Assembly (NCBI GenBank): GCA_022340305.1 | Contig: JAJDOF010000045.1 | Coordinates: forward strand, 1-61,941 | DNA length: 61,941 nucleotides | Direction: 5' to 3' | Source of the DNA: Gammaproteobacteria bacterium | GTDB lineage: Bacteria; Pseudomonadota; Gammaproteobacteria; GCA-001735895 | Shown here: piece by piece, positions 42,874 through 51,061 of the stretch | Layout of the letters: each line of letters starts with the position of its first letter | How positions within the stretch are numbered: the first letter of the stretch is position 1 | The notes under the pieces: generated by a model | Seen by the model: the letters and a program-made list of their open reading frames with translations, nothing else | Told to the model about the DNA's origin: nothing | The model's database searches: none | Program-made: the position numbers and the translations under genes

Positions 42874-43875
42874 TTAATAACTCCTTTCCACGGCATAGTC
42901 GGCGAGAAACATCATCGCCTGCCGGTATTCGCTGTCATCGAGACCCGCGATAGCCTGTTTGGCCGCTGCCGCCTCGGACTGTGCGAGCTCGATGGTGTAC
43001 TGCAGTGCGCCGGTGACGTCGATCACCTGCCGGATTTCATCAAGACTCTCGATTTTGCCGTTTTTAATCGCGTCTCTAAGCAGGCGCCGCTGACGGTCAT
43101 TGCCGACTTCCATGGCGCGAATCAATGGCAGCGTCGGCTTGCCTTCGGCGAGGTCGTCACCTACGTTCTTGCCGAGTTCCTCGCTTTTGGCCGAATAGTC
43201 GAGTGCATCGTCGATCAGTTGAAAAGCAATGCCAAGGTGCTTGCCATAGGCCTGCAAGGCCTGCTCCTGTCCACTGCCCACCTGGCCGAGCATTGCACCG
43301 ATGCGCGCCGCGGCTTCAAACAGGCACGCAGTCTTGGCGTAGATGACGTCGTGATACTTTTGTTCACTGGTGTCCGGGTCGTGAATATTGAGCAATTGCA
43401 GTACTTCGCCCTGGGCGATGATATTGGTGGTGTTGGCGAGTAAATCCATAATCGCCATGGAATGCGCCCTGACCATCATCTGGAAGGCGCGTGAATACAG
43501 GTAATCACCGACCAGCACCGCCGCCTCGTTGCCCCAGATGGTACTCGCGGTTTGCTTACCGCGGCGCATATCGGAATCGTCGACCACATCGTCGTGCAGC
43601 AGAGTCGCGGTGTGAATGAATTCCACCACCGCCGCCAATAGCGCGTCCTCGTCGCCCTGGTAGTGGCAGGCCCTGGCAGCGAGGATCACCAGCATCGGCC
43701 GCAGTCGTTTACCACCACTGAGAATGATGTGCTGGCTGAGTTGGTTGATCAATGCCACCTCGGATGCCAGGTTATCGCTGATGACCTGGTTAACGCGCAG
43801 CATATCGCCGTCAGTCAGCTTTTTGAGGTCTTCCAGACTATAGGGATGATGCTTGGTCGCGGTGGCTTCAGACAT
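42874..43875 (-). CDS. ispB: Octaprenyl diphosphate synthase
   Basis: A 333-residue trans-prenyltransferase making the ubiquinone side chain. The first aspartate-rich motif is LLHDDVVDDSDMRRG and the second QLIDDALDYSA, with GGKRLRPMLVILAARA as the isopentenyl-binding arm. Small residues before the first DDxxD motif and the length are as in IspB. In many gammaproteobacteria it is divergent from rplU-rpmA-obgE; here rplU lies 11 kb away, with a different gene set between. Confidence 0.95.
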   Translation of the reverse strand: MSEATATKHHPYSLEDLKKLTDGDMLRVNQVISDNLASEVALINQLSQHIILSGGKRLRPMLVILAARACHYQGDEDALLAAVVEFIHTATLLHDDVVDDSDMRRGKQTASTIWGNEAAVLVGDYLYSRAFQMMVRAHSMAIMDLLANTTNIIAQGEVLQLLNIHDPDTSEQKYHDVIYAKTACLFEAAARIGAMLGQVGSGQEQALQAYGKHLGIAFQLIDDALDYSAKSEELGKNVGDDLAEGKPTLPLIRAMEVGNDRQRRLLRDAIKNGKIESLDEIRQVIDVTGALQYTIELAQSEAAAAKQAIAGLDDSEYRQAMMFLADYAVERSY

Positions 43876-43952
43876 AGTTCGGAGTATCGCAAAGACACCG
43901 TCCTTGATCTAGCCTTAGCGAGGTTTTTATAACTTTATTTATAAACCACCGA

Positions 43953-45137
43953 CTAAAGCGACTGATAATATTTGATCAGGATTTCTGCGACTTCGGGGCG
44001 CGAAAATTCCTTTGGCGGGGCCTTCCCTTCACTGAGCATCTCGCGCACCCGGGTTCCGGAAAGCAACACGAAGTCCTCTTTGCTGTGGTCGGGTGCCTCG
44101 TTCATCATTACCACTCGGTTCAGCTTTTTCGACCAGGCGGTGTGGTCGGCACGGAAGATCTCGATATCCAGTGCATCGGCGGGCACCTCGGAATCAAAAA
44201 TGGTTTGCGCGTCGAAGGCGCCATAATAATCGCCGACCCCGGCGTGGTCGCGCCCGATGATGAAGTGGCTGGCGCCCATGTTTTGCCGGAAATAGGCGTG
44301 CAGCACGGCTTCCCGTGGCCCGGCATAAAGCATGTCGAATCCATAACCGGTAACCATTGCGCTATTTTCCGGGAAGTAGAGACGCACCATGGTGCGAATC
44401 GCATCGTCGCGTACATCGGCTGGAATATCGCCCGGCTTGAGCTTGCCCAGCAGCATGTGGATGACGAGCCCGTCGCAATTCAGCCGCTCCATAGCCATAT
44501 GGCACAGCTCTTCGTGCGCGAGGTGCATCGGGTTGCGCGTCTGAAACGCGACGACACGATGCCAGCCACGTTTTTCGATTTCCGCGCGAATCTGCACCGC
44601 GGTGCGGAAGGTAGCGGGGAAATCAGTTTCGAAATAGCTGAAATTGAGCACCTGGATCGGGCCGCTGATGGCGTAACGCCCTTGCTGGTTGAACTCGGCG
44701 ACACCCGGGTGTTCCATGTCGGTGGTGCGGTAAACCTTTTCGGTCATCAGCGCCATTTGTTCATCGTTAACCGCTTCGATAGTTTCGACCTGCTGGATCG
44801 CGATAACCGGGTTACCCTTGACGTTGGGGTCACGCAATGCGATCTGCTGCCCGGCTTCAATGCCCTCGATCGATTTCACCAGGTTCAGCACCGGGACCGG
44901 GAAGAAAGCGCCGCTGCTGGTGCGCATCTCGCGTGCCACGCCGAGGGCGTCCTGCAGATCCATGTAACCTTGCAGGGGTGTGAAATAACCGCCGCCTAGC
45001 ATGACCGCGTTGGCGGCCGCGGACGAACTGATGATGACCGAGGGCAGATCGGTCGCTATCTGGTTCAGGCGATCACGTTCACTGTCGTCGTAGATGTAAA
45101 GGGGTAGAAGCTTGTCAGCACCAACTGGTTTGATCAT
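43953..45137 (-). CDS. sat: Sulfate adenylyltransferase (ATP sulfurylase), oligomeric Sat type
   Basis: A 394-residue enzyme interconverting ATP plus sulfate with APS plus pyrophosphate. The nucleotide motif QTRNPMHLAHEELC (HxxH) and IGRDHAGVGDYYGAFDA are intact, and there is no APS-kinase extension. This homo-oligomeric form is used by sulfur oxidisers (running towards ATP and sulfate) and sulfate reducers; the assimilatory CysDN type of E. coli is unrelated. No aprAB or qmo genes are in the window, so direction is inferred. It stands alone between ispB and the zinc locus. Confidence 0.93.
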   Translation of the reverse strand: MIKPVGADKLLPLYIYDDSERDRLNQIATDLPSVIISSSAAANAVMLGGGYFTPLQGYMDLQDALGVAREMRTSSGAFFPVPVLNLVKSIEGIEAGQQIALRDPNVKGNPVIAIQQVETIEAVNDEQMALMTEKVYRTTDMEHPGVAEFNQQGRYAISGPIQVLNFSYFETDFPATFRTAVQIRAEIEKRGWHRVVAFQTRNPMHLAHEELCHMAMERLNCDGLVIHMLLGKLKPGDIPADVRDDAIRTMVRLYFPENSAMVTGYGFDMLYAGPREAVLHAYFRQNMGASHFIIGRDHAGVGDYYGAFDAQTIFDSEVPADALDIEIFRADHTAWSKKLNRVVMMNEAPDHSKEDFVLLSGTRVREMLSEGKAPPKEFSRPEVAEILIKYYQSL

Positions 45138-45243
45138 ATCATCGGCTTTATCGTTGTAATTACGCCGAATGTAACCATTGAGGGCCGGGTGTGCAATCGA
45201 TTCTGGTTGGGGGCGTATTCAGTGAGTTTATCTGCAGCGGCAA

Positions 45244-46074
45244 TCAGCTGCATTCGCGCAGTGCCGAAGTGAGCCCCTTCAGGCGTCGAATGATGGCAGG
45301 TTGTTGCGCATCATCGGCTGCTGCAGGTACCAGGGTGATGACTTTGAGATGGTATTTTTGCGCCAGTTCCAGCGCCAACGGCGCCGCCGGTGACTCCAGT
45401 GTCAGCAGGCAGTTTGCGGGTTGTCGGCGCAGGCGTTGCTCGATCTGCCTGAGCTCATGCAGGCCGCCGTGGCCGTCGTGCTGATCGTGAATTGTAGCGA
45501 TCGCCGCATAACCCATGTCCGCCTGCAAATGACTGGTAAATTCGTGATCGGTGATGAAACGGGGTTGTCGGGTACTTATTTCTGCGAGGGTAGCGGCGCG
45601 CCAGCTGGCGATCGCTCGGGAAAGGCGTCTTGCATTTTCACGGTAGCGATCCTCGTTATCGGTATCGATTCCAATCAGCCGGGTAGTGATGATTTCGATG
45701 AGCTGCTGTAAGCGTGCCGGGGAATACCAGATGTGACCATCACCACCAGCGATGCCGAGCGCGGGTAGTATTTCAAGCTGGACAGTGCTGCGGGGCAAGG
45801 TCTCGGCAACGCGCTGAAAACCGGCTTCGAAATTGCGACCAATCCAGATCACCAGGTCGGCCTGCTGCAACAGACGCATGTGCGACGGCCGGAATGAAAA
45901 ATGATGCGTCGAAGCGCCGTCGGCGATAATCGATTGCGGACTGGCGACACCCGCCATCAGCGTCGCGGTAATTTCCTGCAAGGGCGCGATCGAGGTGACC
46001 ACGCGCGGCGCGGCGAGGGCGGCTGTGCATTGCAGGTAGACAGGCAGGCAGATCAGTAACAGCAGGAGACGCAT
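45244..46074 (-). CDS. znuA: Zinc ABC transporter periplasmic binding protein
   Basis: A 276-residue cluster A-I binding protein. A signal peptide (cleaved near ALAAP, residue 22) is followed by the metal site residues: His in DGASTHHFSFRPS, His in DGHIWYSPA, His in ITDHEFTSH and Glu in LTLESPAAP. A short His/Asp-rich stretch, IHDQHDGHGGLHE, replaces the long histidine loop of classical ZnuA. It is transcribed away from zur-znuCB, sharing the Zur box 36 bases from its start. Confidence 0.9.
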   Translation of the reverse strand: MRLLLLLICLPVYLQCTAALAAPRVVTSIAPLQEITATLMAGVASPQSIIADGASTHHFSFRPSHMRLLQQADLVIWIGRNFEAGFQRVAETLPRSTVQLEILPALGIAGGDGHIWYSPARLQQLIEIITTRLIGIDTDNEDRYRENARRLSRAIASWRAATLAEISTRQPRFITDHEFTSHLQADMGYAAIATIHDQHDGHGGLHELRQIEQRLRRQPANCLLTLESPAAPLALELAQKYHLKVITLVPAAADDAQQPAIIRRLKGLTSALRECS

Positions 46075-46109
46075 GGGTGAAGTCGGAAGCTAGCGGTTTG
46101 TGAAGTTAC

Positions 46110-46122
46110 GTTATAATATAAC
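46110..46122. promoter_or_regulatory. Zur box in the znuA / zur-znuCB divergent promoter
   Basis: GTTATAATATAAC is a perfect 13-base palindrome identical in form to the core of the gammaproteobacterial Zur operator (GTTATA-N-TATAAC). It contains a perfect -10 hexamer TATAAT (46112-46117) reading toward zur, whose ATG begins only nine bases after the hexamer. On the other strand TATATT could serve znuA. Zinc-loaded Zur bound here would block both promoters. Confidence 0.85.
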
Positions 46123-46125
46123 ATT

Positions 46126-46623
46126 ATGTCGCGTGAAAATAAGTCTTCCAACATCGCATTTCGCAAGCACGACCATCGCCGTTGCCAGCGCCAGTTGCTG
46201 TCCGCGGCACGGCAGGTCTGCGAGACGCGTAAACTGCGCCTCACATCGAGACGCCGCCAGGTCCTCGAAATTCTGTTGGCGAGCCACCAGCCCCTGGGTG
46301 CTTACGACATACTGGCGGAATTAAATCGGGCTGCTGATGCCGAGCGTATCGCTCCGCCGATCGTTTATCGCGCGCTCGAATTTCTGTTGGTGGAGGGTTT
46401 GATTCATCGCATCGAAAGCCGCAATGCATTCATCAGTTGTGTGCATCCGGGTCATCAATGCGCTGCTCAGTTTTTGATCTGTCGTGATTGTGAACAGGTG
46501 GCCGAAATCGAAAACGGCGATTCCGGCTTGCTGGCGCAAGCTGATAATATCGGCTTTGCGGTCGACCACGCCGTAGTCGAAATTACCGGGGTTTGCGCGC
46601 AGTGCCAGAAACATGGCGAATAA
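46126..46623 (+). CDS. zur: Zinc uptake regulator Zur (Fur family)
   Basis: A 165-residue winged-helix repressor. The DNA-binding half shows LRLTSRRRQVLEILLASHQPLGAYDILAEL and PPIVYRALEFLLVEGLIHRIES, and the metal sites HPGHQC, ICRDC and the final CAQC match Zur rather than Fur. The N-terminal HDHRRCQ is typical of Zur. With the -10 hexamer only nine bases upstream, the transcript probably starts at or next to the ATG, giving a leaderless message. Followed by znuC after two bases. Confidence 0.92.
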   Translation: MSRENKSSNIAFRKHDHRRCQRQLLSAARQVCETRKLRLTSRRRQVLEILLASHQPLGAYDILAELNRAADAERIAPPIVYRALEFLLVEGLIHRIESRNAFISCVHPGHQCAAQFLICRDCEQVAEIENGDSGLLAQADNIGFAVDHAVVEITGVCAQCQKHGE

Positions 46624-46625
46624 AC

Positions 46626-47378
46626 ATGGCCAATGAATTACTGTTACGCGCCGATGATATCAGCTACTCGCAGGGTAAACGCCTGATCCTCGATCGAGTC
46701 AGTTTCGAGTTACGGCGCGCGCAGATCACCACGGTTATCGGTCCCAACGGGGCGGGGAAATCGACGCTGACCAACGTTGTAACCGGGTTGATTGACAATT
46801 ACTCGGGCAAGGTTGAGCGCAGCCCCGAACTGCGTATCGGTTACCTGCCGCAAAAAGTGTACGTCAATACCCTGATGCCGCTCAGTGTCGAACGCCTGTT
46901 ACGCCTGACACGGCAATCCTCCGCGGCTGAAATTGAACAGGCCCTGACCCAGTCCGAGGTCGCTTACCTCAGGCATCGCCAGGTGCGGTCACTCTCCGAA
47001 GGTGAATTGAAACGTGTTTTACTGGCGCGCACCACGCTCGGCAAGCCCGACCTGATCGTACTCGACGAGCCCACCGCCGGTGTCGATGTCAGCGGCGAAA
47101 TACGTATGTACCAGTTGATCGGTGAGTTGCGCGACCAGTTGCAATGCGCGGTGTTGCTGGTCTCGCATGATCTGCACCTGGTGATGTCGCAAACCGATCA
47201 GGTACTGTGCCTCAACCAGCATCTGTGCTGCTCGGGCCTGCCGGAGTCGGTCAGCCAGCACCCGGAATACCTGGCCCTGTTCGGCCGCCAGGCTGCGGAG
47301 TCGATTGCCGTCTACGCGCATCACCACGATCACGAGCACGATGTCTCCGGCGCCCTGGAAACGCATGAACATGACTGA
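46626..47378 (+). CDS. znuC: Zinc ABC transporter ATPase
   Basis: A 250-residue ATPase with Walker A GPNGAGKST, signature SLSEGELKRVLLART, Walker B LIVLDEPTAGVDVSGE and the switch VSHDLHLVM. The C-terminus ends in a histidine/acid-rich tail (YAHHHDHEHD), common in ZnuC and possibly metal-sensing. The frame is open from 46593 within zur, but the ATG at 46626 two bases after the zur stop is the natural start. Overlaps znuB by 8-14 bases. Confidence 0.93.
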   Translation: MANELLLRADDISYSQGKRLILDRVSFELRRAQITTVIGPNGAGKSTLTNVVTGLIDNYSGKVERSPELRIGYLPQKVYVNTLMPLSVERLLRLTRQSSAAEIEQALTQSEVAYLRHRQVRSLSEGELKRVLLARTTLGKPDLIVLDEPTAGVDVSGEIRMYQLIGELRDQLQCAVLLVSHDLHLVMSQTDQVLCLNQHLCCSGLPESVSQHPEYLALFGRQAAESIAVYAHHHDHEHDVSGALETHEHD

Positions 47379-48183
47379 ATGGCTCGATGATTTTCTGCTG
47401 CGAGCAATCTTCGCGGGCCTGATCATGGTCGTGATCGCTGCACCGATGGGTTGCCTGATGGTGTGGCAACGGCTTGCCTTTTTAAGCGATACCCTGGGTC
47501 ATGCGGCGGTGCTCGGTGTCGGGCTCGGTCTGATGTTGCAGCTCGCACCGATCTTCGGTGTGCTCGCGGTAGCCCTGGTGATCGTGTTTTCGCTGAGCCG
47601 AGTGAGCAGTTTCAACAGCGCTTTATCGGAAACCACGCTAGCGATCATCTCGCATACCGGGCTCGCTGGCGGTATTATCCTGGTCGGTTTGCTGCCCGGG
47701 CCGGCGGTTAATCTCGAGGCGATACTGTTTGGCGATTTGCTGGCGACCACCAGCGCCGACCTGTTGAACCTGTTACTGACCACGGCGCTGTTGCTGGTGC
47801 TGCTACTGCGCTACTGGCGTGCCTTTGTCGCGGTCTCGGTGAGCCGGGAAATCGCCCAGGCCGAGGGTATAGAAGTGCGCCGTATACAGTTCCTGATGTA
47901 TATCATGATCGCGTTGCTGGTCGCGGTGATGATGAAGGTGATGGGCGTACTGCTGATCGCGGCGATGCTGGTAATCCCTACCACCAGCGCGCGCCTGTTC
48001 AGCCGCAGCCCGGAACAAATGGTCTACATCAGTGGCTTGTACGGACTGGCCGCACTCGGCGGCGGCATAACCAGTTCCTTCCACTTTGACTGGCAGACCG
48101 GCCCTGCTATCGTCGTCAGCGCTACCCTGTTGCTATTACTCACCCTGGGCATTACGCGCCTGGTGAAGCCGGATCTCGAGTAA
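47365..48183 (+). CDS. znuB: Zinc ABC transporter permease
   Basis: A 272-residue inner-membrane permease of the ABC-3 family with eight or nine helices; APMGCLMVWQRLAFLSDTLGHAAVLGVGLG and the late KVMGVLLIAAMLVIPTTSARL are hallmark segments. Two candidate ATGs (47365 and 47371) lie six bases apart within the end of znuC; a GGAA sequence sits closer to the first. Completes the zinc importer with ZnuA and ZnuC. Confidence 0.93.
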   Translation: MNMTEWLDDFLLRAIFAGLIMVVIAAPMGCLMVWQRLAFLSDTLGHAAVLGVGLGLMLQLAPIFGVLAVALVIVFSLSRVSSFNSALSETTLAIISHTGLAGGIILVGLLPGPAVNLEAILFGDLLATTSADLLNLLLTTALLLVLLLRYWRAFVAVSVSREIAQAEGIEVRRIQFLMYIMIALLVAVMMKVMGVLLIAAMLVIPTTSARLFSRSPEQMVYISGLYGLAALGGGITSSFHFDWQTGPAIVVSATLLLLLTLGITRLVKPDLE

Positions 48184-48285
48184 GCAAGGCGTGCCTTCGC
48201 CGGCCGATAATAGCGGACCCAGGTAGTGAGAATTGCCGAGCACATGGCGAAAATGACCGACTGTGCACGAGATGCCAGATCCGGG

Positions 48286-49680
48286 TTATGCAGGGGCGTC
48301 GAGTTGGCAGAAGAACAGGCGGCGTCTATCGTTCTCTGAGCGCAGTTCACACCGGCTATCGAGTTCCGCGGGTTTACGCTTGTTCTTGATCACCAGGTAG
48401 AAGCGCCCTGAAAGCGGAACCGTCTTTGCCAACGTCGCCTGACCATTGGAATAGTACTGGGCCGAGTAGGGCCGGCTATCAAGGTAATACAAGGCGTCGC
48501 CTGAATCGATCCCGCGGGCTAACAGGTCCTTGTCGCTGTACTCGTCCGCCGCAATCAGTGCTGCGTAGCTGCCTATGATGAGCAGCATCGCCGGCCCGAC
48601 GAGTAACAGGTAACGACTGTTAGCCAGAGGTTTAAGTGCGCTGGCGTTCATCATCAGCAATCCGATCGCGGGCAGGCCGGGGACGACGTAGGCGGGCAAA
48701 ATATTACCCGCCAGGGTGAACAGCAGCATCGGGCTACACATCCAAAGCAGGGCAAAAGATGTCAGCTGGTCACGCGGCAGCAACGAATGCTCTCGCAGCA
48801 CCGTCCTGCCGGCAGCAATGAGCAGTAGCGGTGACCAGGGAATTGCCACAACCAGCCAGTAAATCCATATAGTACCGCGTATCTGCGCGTGACCCGAACC
48901 GTACAGGTCCCCTTTCCAGCCGCTATCGATGAAGCGCTGGAAGTGTTCACCCAGAATGAAATACTCCAGAAAACCCGGGCTTTCGCGTTCGGCCAGCCAA
49001 TACCAGGGAATTGTGATGGCCAGCATTAACAAGATGCCGCTCGGCAGGTGGAGTCGCTGCCACAATGGTCGCCATAGACCTTTAATACCGTAATGGATCA
49101 CCAGCCACGGAAACAGGGCTACCCCGACGAGGATTATGATGACCGGGCCCTTGGCCAGCAAGCCGATACCGAGGCCGGTGTACATCAGGTAAACCTGTGC
49201 CTTCTCGCCGTGCCAGCCGCGCCAGAATCCGGTCATGGTCAAGGTCATCGCCAGGCACAGGAACATGTCGGTCATGACACTACCCGCGGCAACGAGGAAA
49301 CCAATAGTGGTGGCGATTACGGCGGCGGCGATGTCCGCCTGTCGCCGCGAGCCATCCAGCGCGCGCACAAAATACCAGACGAGAAACAATACCCCGGCTG
49401 CGGCAAATATATGGGGTAAGCGCAGGAAGAATTCGGAGTTTTCGAAAAGGCTGATGCTAAGCGCGCTCGCCCAGAATGATAGTGGTGGCTTCCCCCAGAA
49501 AGGAGTCCCGTAATCGATCTGTGGGACGATCCAGTTGCCGGTTTCCGCCATGATGCGCGCTATCTCGCCGTAACGCGCCTCGGTCGGGTCTAGCAGTGGA
49601 TACATCGATGAGGTTAACAGCCTGAGCAGGCCGACTCCGAGCAGCAGTAGCCATAGCTTGCGCGTACGCAGCAACGCCAT
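48286..49680 (-). CDS. ArnT-like GT39/GT83-type lipid-linked glycosyltransferase
   Basis: A 464-residue polytopic membrane enzyme with about ten to twelve helices and the large first periplasmic loop LLDPTEARYGEIARIMAETG, whose DPTEARY acidic motif is the metal/catalytic element of ArnT and PMT-like transferases. It moves a sugar from a polyprenyl-phosphate donor to lipid A, protein or polysaccharide on the periplasmic side. The long frame begins at 49923, but the ATG at 49680 precedes the first helix and avoids overlap with the GT2 gene 17 bases upstream. Acceptor unknown. Confidence 0.85.
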   Translation of the reverse strand: MALLRTRKLWLLLLGVGLLRLLTSSMYPLLDPTEARYGEIARIMAETGNWIVPQIDYGTPFWGKPPLSFWASALSISLFENSEFFLRLPHIFAAAGVLFLVWYFVRALDGSRRQADIAAAVIATTIGFLVAAGSVMTDMFLCLAMTLTMTGFWRGWHGEKAQVYLMYTGLGIGLLAKGPVIIILVGVALFPWLVIHYGIKGLWRPLWQRLHLPSGILLMLAITIPWYWLAERESPGFLEYFILGEHFQRFIDSGWKGDLYGSGHAQIRGTIWIYWLVVAIPWSPLLLIAAGRTVLREHSLLPRDQLTSFALLWMCSPMLLFTLAGNILPAYVVPGLPAIGLLMMNASALKPLANSRYLLLVGPAMLLIIGSYAALIAADEYSDKDLLARGIDSGDALYYLDSRPYSAQYYSNGQATLAKTVPLSGRFYLVIKNKRKPAELDSRCELRSENDRRRLFFCQLDAPA

Positions 49681-49697
49681 GATGTTACCGCTGGTGT

Positions 49698-50720
49698 TCA
49701 AATTGCCCTGATCTGACTGGTAACGGAACTTCCGTCTCGATCGCATGAGTCGCGAATAATGTAGTTGGGCCGGTTTTTGACCTCGGTGAATATACGCCCG
49801 ATGTATTCGCCGAGAATGCCGATGGTCATCAGTTGAATGCCGCCGAGGAACAATATCACCAGCATCATCGTGGGATAGCCCGATACGGGGTCGCCATAAA
49901 GCAGTGTGCGCAGCAATATCCATAAACCATAAGCAAAGGCTGAGATCGCCACCATCAGGCCCATCCAGCTGGCGATTCGCAGCGGTTTATTACTGAACGC
50001 GGTGATTCCTGATATTGCCAGGCTCGACAGTTGCCAGTAATTCCATTTCGAATTACCGGACACCCTGGGATGGCGATCGTATTCCAGGGTCAACTGGTTA
50101 AAGCCCGGCCAGGCGAGGAGCCCTTTCATATAACGATTGCGCTCACCGAGACGGTTGATTTCGTCGACCACGCGACGGTCCAGCAGGCGGAAGTCTCCCA
50201 CGTTGGCCGGGATCGGTACTTCGGATAGCATGCCGAGCAGGCGATAGTAAATCGATGAAGTCTTGCGCTTTAACCAGGACTCGCCATCGCGACTGCGCCG
50301 TTTCATGTTGACCACACCGGCGCCCTGCGCCCAGTGCTGCAGCATCTCGGGTATCAGTTCCGGGGGATCCTGGCAATCGGCGTCGAGAATCACCACGGCC
50401 TGTCCGCTAGCAGCATGCAGCCCGGCCGTCAGAGCCGCTTCCTTGCCGAAGTTTCGACTCAGCGCGAAGCACCTGGTGCTGAAGCTCTGCGGCGCATAGT
50501 GCGTGATATCGAGCCAGGTCGAGTCACTGCTGCCGTCGTCCACCAGGATGACTTCAGTGCGCTTCGAAAGCGATGAGATAGTAGTTTCAAGACGAGCAAA
50601 CAGCTCGCTCAGCATCGGCGTCTCGTTGAACAGCGGAATCACGATGCTCAGCTCAGCCGTGGGCAGCTCCGTCTCTTGATCCGCGTCCTGGAAGCGGATA
50701 TCTGCAGGATTGAAATTCAT
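49698..50720 (-). CDS. GT2 polyprenyl-phosphate glycosyltransferase (GtrB/ArnC/DPM1-like)
   Basis: A 340-residue enzyme with a cytoplasmic GT-A domain (SIVIPLFNETPML, VILVDDGSSDSTW, VILDADCQDPPELIPEM carrying the DxD-like acids) and two C-terminal helices (residues 250-310, IASWMGLMVAISAFAYGLW; TMMLVILFLGGIQLMTIGIL). Such enzymes make undecaprenyl-phosphate-sugar donors. Paired with the ArnT-like transferase just downstream, it forms a two-gene sugar-transfer module. No flippase or sugar-modifying gene is nearby, so the sugar may be glucose-like rather than aminoarabinose. Confidence 0.9.
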   Translation of the reverse strand: MNFNPADIRFQDADQETELPTAELSIVIPLFNETPMLSELFARLETTISSLSKRTEVILVDDGSSDSTWLDITHYAPQSFSTRCFALSRNFGKEAALTAGLHAASGQAVVILDADCQDPPELIPEMLQHWAQGAGVVNMKRRSRDGESWLKRKTSSIYYRLLGMLSEVPIPANVGDFRLLDRRVVDEINRLGERNRYMKGLLAWPGFNQLTLEYDRHPRVSGNSKWNYWQLSSLAISGITAFSNKPLRIASWMGLMVAISAFAYGLWILLRTLLYGDPVSGYPTMMLVILFLGGIQLMTIGILGEYIGRIFTEVKNRPNYIIRDSCDRDGSSVTSQIRAI

Positions 50721-51061
50721 AGTAGTTTTCGGGACCCAGTATAGCTTCCTTTACTGATTGGAAGGCTTCAAGTGCGCATGATAACCCAAAAGGCGCGATT
50801 TTTTCGAGCTCGTAATGCCATGCCCAACAAGATGCCCGTATTTTTATTGTGTCGAGCATAGGCCGAATCAAAAAGGTTAGCGGAAATGCGGACATGGACG
50901 TTCCTTTGCGGCATATGAAGGGTTTCGTAAATCTCCAGTTCCAGGCTGGCTCGGGGTCGATTTAGGCAACGATTGGCAGGCGATAATTTCTGGTCCATGC
51001 CAGGCGCTTAGGCTAGTATCGCCGCACCATATTGGATATATGAGTAACCGGGCGTGAGGTC
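50721..51061. other. Gap between the GT2 gene and the cyclase-like gene
   Basis: About 340 bases between divergent genes. Short frames present here show no recognisable protein. It must hold both promoters; I could not pick clear -35/-10 pairs. No repeat or RNA gene seen. Confidence 0.4.

Noticed and set aside
49681-49923. 81-codon N-terminal extension of the ArnT-like gene
   Set aside because: It would overlap the GT2 gene by 226 bases and precedes the natural first membrane helix.
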